This document shows, piece by piece, positions 6,938 to 9,897 of a stretch of 9,897 nucleotides of DNA. A model generated the notes under the pieces. The model was not told where the DNA came from. It searched no databases and saw only the letters and a program-made list of their open reading frames with translations. The number at the start of each line of letters is the position of its first letter. Position 1 is the stretch's first letter. The stretch lies in NCBI GenBank assembly GCA_902462635.1, contig CABQCN010000023.1, forward strand, positions 1 through 9,897, written 5' to 3'. The position numbers and the translations under genes were made by a program. Origin of the DNA: an uncultured Oscillospiraceae bacterium. GTDB taxonomy: Bacteria; Bacillota; Clostridia; UBA1212; UBA1255.

Positions 6938-7237
6938 ATGAGCGTTATTGAACTGGTGAAAGAAGCCGAACAAAAAGCGGAAGAATTGAAAAACGCCGCC
7001 AGAAGCGAAGCGGAACGGCTGCTGTCTGCGTCTGAGGAAGACGCGCGCAGCCGCAGCAGCGCGCTGATAGAAGAAGCAAAGCAGGAAGCCGGAAAAATCA
7101 TGGAAGCGGCCCGCCAGCTTGCGGCGAAAAACGCAGAACTGATCCGGGAGGGGAGCGACCAGCGGAACCTGGAACTGGCGAAACCGGCGGCCGAAAACCG
7201 GCAGCGCGCGCTGGATTTGATCGTATCTTTTTTATAA
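6938..7237 (+). CDS. ntpF: V-type ATPase peripheral stalk subunit H/G
   Basis: This 99-residue protein is almost entirely an Ala/Glu/Lys/Arg-rich helix with no membrane segment, as expected for the small coiled-coil stalk subunit that pairs with subunit E to hold the catalytic head against the membrane part. Its start (SVIELVKEAEQKAEELK) and end (ENRQRALDLIVSFL) follow the family pattern, and its length fits the usual 100-110 residues. AAGGAG lies seven bases before the ATG. It is the first gene after the promoter at 6840-6868 and precedes subunit I by 27 bases. Coiled-coil sequence alone identifies the family weakly; the call rests mainly on position ahead of ntpI and ntpK. The symbol follows Enterococcus hirae; archaeal names are ahaH or atpH. 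Confidence 0.85.
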   Translation: MSVIELVKEAEQKAEELKNAARSEAERLLSASEEDARSRSSALIEEAKQEAGKIMEAARQLAAKNAELIREGSDQRNLELAKPAAENRQRALDLIVSFL

Positions 7238-7264
7238 AATGCACGGGAAGGCAGGAAACGCGCG

Positions 7265-9127
7265 ATGATCACACCGATGAAATATATTACGATCCTGTGC
7301 ATGAAGGAAGACCGGGAACGCGTACTTTCTGCATTGCAGAAATGCGGCGAGGTGATGCTGTGCGATCCTGCAGAAGACCGGCCGGCCGCCCGGCCGCCCG
7401 ACTGCGACGCTGCCGCTGTGGAGAAATTAATCCGGGAATTGAAACGGTATGAACAGAAAAAAACGCTGCTGGGCAGTCTCCCTGAAATGGAACTCTCTGA
7501 ATTCGAACGCATCGGTACGGAGACGGAAGCAGCAGTGAAAGAACTGCAGGCGCTTACGGACGGCATTGCTGCCGACGAGGCGGCGCTTCAGGCAAAAACG
7601 GCGCTTCTGCAACAGCTGCTGCCCTGGGAGACGCTTACGGTTCCGGCAGAAGAAATCGGAGAATCGATTTATACGTTCAGTACGCTCGGCGAAATTCCGC
7701 TCCGGAATCTCGCGGCGTGCAAGACGGCTGCGGAAGAAAACGGAATCGGACTTGATCTTATATCGCAGGACGCGTCGAAAGCATACGCCGCGGCCTTTTA
7801 CATGAAAGAAGAAACGCTTGCGGAGCTGTGTGCGGCAGGTTACGAGAAAATCACGCTTCCGCCGGTATCCGGCAGGGTGGATGAAAACATAGAAATTTTA
7901 CGTGCGGAAACGGATCGGCTCCGGGCCGCGAAAGCAGCAAAGAAAACCCGCCTGCGGGAGCTTGCCGGATCGGATGCGCCGAAACTCCTTTATGAAAGAT
8001 ACCGTATGGTAAACGAACGGAACGCCGCTCCCGCGGGAGAAACGGAGAGAACGGCGTATGTGGAAGGCTGGGTGCCGGCCGACCGCACGGCTGCCGTGGA
8101 AGAGGCGGTGGCAAAAGCGGCCGGCGTATACGACATTTCCTGCCGCGATCCGCTTCCGGAAGAACTGCCGCCGACGGTGCTCCGGAACAGCCGCGCAGTC
8201 AGCCAATTCGAAGGCATAACGGAAATGTTTACCTCCCCGAAATACGGCGATGTCGATCCGAACCCGGTGATGGCTCCGTGGTACTGGCTGATTTTTGGAT
8301 TGATGATGGGGGACGCCGGATATGGGCTTTTAATGGCTGCTGCGGTATTGCTCCTGAAAAAAATTATGAAACCGCGTGGAAGTACGGAGAAACTGATGAA
8401 CGTGATTCTGTATTCCTCCGTTACGACGATGGTTTGCGGCGTACTCTTCGGCAGCTATTTCGGAGAAACGTGGCATCCCATTCTGTTCAATCCGCTCGAT
8501 GATCCGGTAAAAATGCTGATTCTGACGCTCCTTGTGGGAGGACTGCATATTTTTACGGGAATGATCGTCAAAGCGGTGATGCAGATCAAAGCGGGGCAGT
8601 TCTGGAGCGCTGTTTTCGATCAGTTTTCCTGGATGTTGATTTTAAGCGGTGCGGGCCTGATTTTTATTTCCCGGACGCGTATGATCGGGATCGCGCTTGC
8701 CGCCGTCGGCGCCGTCATCGTACTCCTGACTGCCGGACGCGCCAAAAAGGGCGTCTTCGGTAAAATTACGGGAGGGCTGGTCGGCCTCTACGGCGTTACC
8801 AATTACATGAGCGATATTCTTTCCTATTCCCGGATTCTCGCGCTCAGTCTTGCGACCGGCGTCGTGGGCATGGTCATGAATATGCTTGCGGGCATGGTAC
8901 GCAGTTCGATTCCCGTGCTCGGTTTCGTATTCGCGCTGCTCATTTACGCGGTAGGGCATATATTCAACCTTGCGCTCAGTCTTCTGTCGGCGTACGTGCA
9001 TGACTGCCGTTTGCAATATATAGAATTTTACGGAAAATTCTTCGATGGCGGCGGAAAAATGTTCAAGCCTTTTTCAATACAAACGAAATACATTCAATTA
9101 AATAAGCATGATAATGGAGGAAAATGA
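7265..9127 (+). CDS. ntpI: V-type ATPase membrane subunit I (a-subunit)
   Basis: The 620-residue stator subunit provides the ion half-channels beside the rotor ring. Residues 1-320 form the cytosolic arm with two helical coils (about 48-120 and 205-235). From about 335 there are seven or eight membrane helices, the first carrying WLIFGLMMGDAGYG (341-354). The essential channel arginine is R523 in LSYSRILAL (519-527). The C-terminus has the family block GHIFNLALSLLSAYVHD (564-580) followed by RLQYIEFYGKF (582-592) and GGGKMFKPF (595-603). Length is normal to slightly short. AGGA lies eight bases before the ATG. The stop overlaps the start of ntpK (ATGA at 9124-9127), so translation of the two is probably coupled. 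Residues 38-47 are a Pro/Ala/Arg-rich patch encoded by a GC-rich stretch. It acts with subunit K in the membrane. Confidence 0.96.
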   Translation: MITPMKYITILCMKEDRERVLSALQKCGEVMLCDPAEDRPAARPPDCDAAAVEKLIRELKRYEQKKTLLGSLPEMELSEFERIGTETEAAVKELQALTDGIAADEAALQAKTALLQQLLPWETLTVPAEEIGESIYTFSTLGEIPLRNLAACKTAAEENGIGLDLISQDASKAYAAAFYMKEETLAELCAAGYEKITLPPVSGRVDENIEILRAETDRLRAAKAAKKTRLRELAGSDAPKLLYERYRMVNERNAAPAGETERTAYVEGWVPADRTAAVEEAVAKAAGVYDISCRDPLPEELPPTVLRNSRAVSQFEGITEMFTSPKYGDVDPNPVMAPWYWLIFGLMMGDAGYGLLMAAAVLLLKKIMKPRGSTEKLMNVILYSSVTTMVCGVLFGSYFGETWHPILFNPLDDPVKMLILTLLVGGLHIFTGMIVKAVMQIKAGQFWSAVFDQFSWMLILSGAGLIFISRTRMIGIALAAVGAVIVLLTAGRAKKGVFGKITGGLVGLYGVTNYMSDILSYSRILALSLATGVVGMVMNMLAGMVRSSIPVLGFVFALLIYAVGHIFNLALSLLSAYVHDCRLQYIEFYGKFFDGGGKMFKPFSIQTKYIQLNKHDNGGK

Positions 9128-9132
9128 TGATG
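9116..9132 (+). promoter_or_regulatory. Ribosome binding site and triple ATG start of ntpK inside the ntpI end
   Basis: GGAGG (9116-9120) lies within the last ntpI codons and is followed by ATG at 9124, 9127 and 9130, all in frame. Spacings are 3, 6 and 9 bases, so 9127 or 9130 are the better initiators. The ntpI stop TGA (9125-9127) overlaps them, which fits translational coupling. Confidence 0.75.
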
Positions 9133-9600
9133 TCTGGTATCGTAATTGCAATTATGGGAGCGACCGTATGTGCCATTTTAGGGGGATGCGGATCCGCATA
9201 CGGCGTAATGGCGGCAGGAAAAGCCGCCGCAGGGGTGACTTCGGAAAAGCCGGAGCTGTTCGGTAAAATGCTGGTACTCCAGGCGCTGCCGGGAACCCAG
9301 GGAATTTACGGCTTTCTGACGGCAGTATTGATTATGGTGCGGATCGGCGTGCTCGGCGGTTCTCCGCTTGAACTTACGGCGTCGCAGGGCTGGCAGTTCT
9401 TTTTCGCGGCGTTCCCGATGGCGGTCTGCGGTTTGATTTCCGGGATCTGCCAGGGAAGAACGGCGGTTTCCGCGATCCATATGACGTCGAAGCAGCCGGA
9501 TTCCTCCGGAAAAGGAATCACGATGACGGCGCTCGTCGAGACGTACGCGATTCTGGCGCTGCTGACTTCGATCTTGCTGATTTACGGTATTTCACTGTAA
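9127..9600 (+). CDS. ntpK: V-type ATPase proteolipid subunit K (rotor ring)
   Basis: The 157-residue proteolipid (158 from 9124) has four membrane helices made of two related hairpins (about 4-27, 46-72, 89-110, 130-155), the doubled c-subunit form typical of V-type ATPases. Numbered from 9127, it has LPGTQG with L54, T57 and Q58, then Q109 in SGICQG and the carboxylate E138 in ALVETYAI. These correspond to the Na+ ligands described in Enterococcus hirae NtpK (L61, T64, Q65, Q110, E139), so a sodium-coupled enzyme is predicted. Only the second hairpin has the acidic residue, as usual for this form. The N-terminal glycine-rich helix (GGCGSAYG) is typical of ring packing. It overlaps ntpI and is followed after 29 bases by ntpE. 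Confidence 0.96.
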   Translation: MMSGIVIAIMGATVCAILGGCGSAYGVMAAGKAAAGVTSEKPELFGKMLVLQALPGTQGIYGFLTAVLIMVRIGVLGGSPLELTASQGWQFFFAAFPMAVCGLISGICQGRTAVSAIHMTSKQPDSSGKGITMTALVETYAILALLTSILLIYGISL

Positions 9601-9629
9601 AAAATTCAGCTGTCTGGAGGAGGGTGTGT

Positions 9630-9897
9630 ATGAGCGCCGATACGGTGATCGGGAAAATTGAAGAAAAAGCGGCGGAGGAAGCCGCGGCGATCCGAAAGGA
9701 AGCCGAAGAAAAAGCACGCGCTGCCGCCGATGCGATTTTAGCGGAGGCGAAGGCAAAAGCAAAAAGTATCAAACGCGGCGCGGAAGAACAGGCGGAACGG
9801 CTGATTGCGGCCGGCAAACAGCAAAGCGGCCTCGAGGCCAGAATTTCTTACTTAAATGAAAAACTGAATTCCGGTTTTGGACCAAATGCAAGAGTAA
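9630..9897 (+). CDS. ntpE: V-type ATPase peripheral stalk subunit E (5' part, cut by window edge)
   Basis: Eighty-nine codons are visible of a family usually near 190-210 residues. The protein begins MSADTVIGKIEEKAAEE and continues as an Ala/Glu/Lys-rich helix, as expected for the N-terminal coiled coil of subunit E, which pairs with the H/G subunit. The strong site GGAGGAGGG (9616-9624) lies five bases before the ATG. Position after ntpK fits the ntpFIKE order. The family-like text GLEARISYLNEK (positions about 67-78) is followed in the open frame by LNSGFGPNARV, which does not resemble the family; one base out of frame the last codons read VLDQMQE and then a stop at the window end. A frameshift or sequence error between about 9861 and 9876 is therefore possible. 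Confidence 0.8.
   Translation, partial: MSADTVIGKIEEKAAEEAAAIRKEAEEKARAAADAILAEAKAKAKSIKRGAEEQAERLIAAGKQQSGLEARISYLNEKLNSGFGPNARV

Noticed and set aside
7375..7400. GC-rich palindromic run of GGCC/CCGG units as a regulatory or repeat element
   Set aside because: It falls inside ntpI and is explained by a Pro/Ala/Arg-rich patch of codons; no copy is seen elsewhere.
6832..7566. A 244-residue open frame on the minus strand, rich in Ser, Ala and Phe
   Set aside because: It is opposite the coiled-coil stalk gene and the ntpI start. Its low-complexity composition is what Ala/Glu/Lys codons give when read backwards, it covers the V-ATPase promoter, and it shows no recognisable domain.
9866..9871. 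GAATTC near the right edge as a cloning or adapter scar explaining the odd subunit E end
   Set aside because: The same hexamer occurs naturally elsewhere in the window (for example inside the EAL gene), and no adapter-like sequence surrounds it.

Overview
This window looks like a chromosomal segment from a Gram-positive anaerobe, most likely class Clostridia. The evidence is a set of strong sigma-A-type promoters (TTGAAA or TTGACA with TATAAT), AGGAGG-like ribosome binding sites before nearly every gene, GTG starts, a V-type ATPase operon in the ntp gene order, and a style of multidomain cyclic-di-GMP protein common in that class. No lower rank can be assigned by eye. There are nine protein genes, with the first and last cut by the window edges. 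I saw no tRNA, rRNA, CRISPR array, insertion sequence or phage gene.

Region 1 (1-4610) is a divergent cyclic-di-GMP pair. On the minus strand, a membrane sensor has a signal peptide, two tandem periplasmic-binding-protein-like domains, one membrane helix, a PAS-like segment and the start of a GGDEF diguanylate cyclase domain whose signature motif lies off the left edge. On the plus strand, a cytosolic protein has an N-terminal PAS-like segment, a GAF-like region, a degenerate GGDEF domain and an EAL phosphodiesterase domain that keeps every expected catalytic residue. So a probable synthase and a probable hydrolase of the same messenger share one 208-base intergenic region. That region holds two back-to-back promoters that resemble each other well beyond the consensus hexamers, plus two palindromes that could be operators.

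Region 2 (4611-6176) continues the phosphodiesterase transcript. A monoacylglycerol-lipase-like alpha/beta hydrolase and a TetR-family regulator follow at gaps of 31 and 24 bases, and a weak terminator-like hairpin comes after the regulator. Region 3 (6177-6818) is a single six-helix DUF308/HdeD-type membrane protein.

Region 4 (6840-9897) is the promoter and first four genes of a V-type ATPase operon: stalk subunit H/G (ntpF), membrane subunit I (ntpI), proteolipid K (ntpK) and the beginning of stalk subunit E (ntpE). The order matches the ntpFIKE... arrangement known from Enterococcus hirae. The proteolipid keeps the Thr, Gln, Gln and Glu side chains associated with Na+ binding, which suggests a sodium-coupled enzyme. 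The catalytic subunits would lie to the right. The last bases of ntpE look unlike the family in the open frame and more family-like one base out of frame, so the right edge may contain a frameshift or sequence error.

I do not see an evidently new biological system. The most notable feature is the twin-promoter divergent control region between the two cyclic-di-GMP genes.
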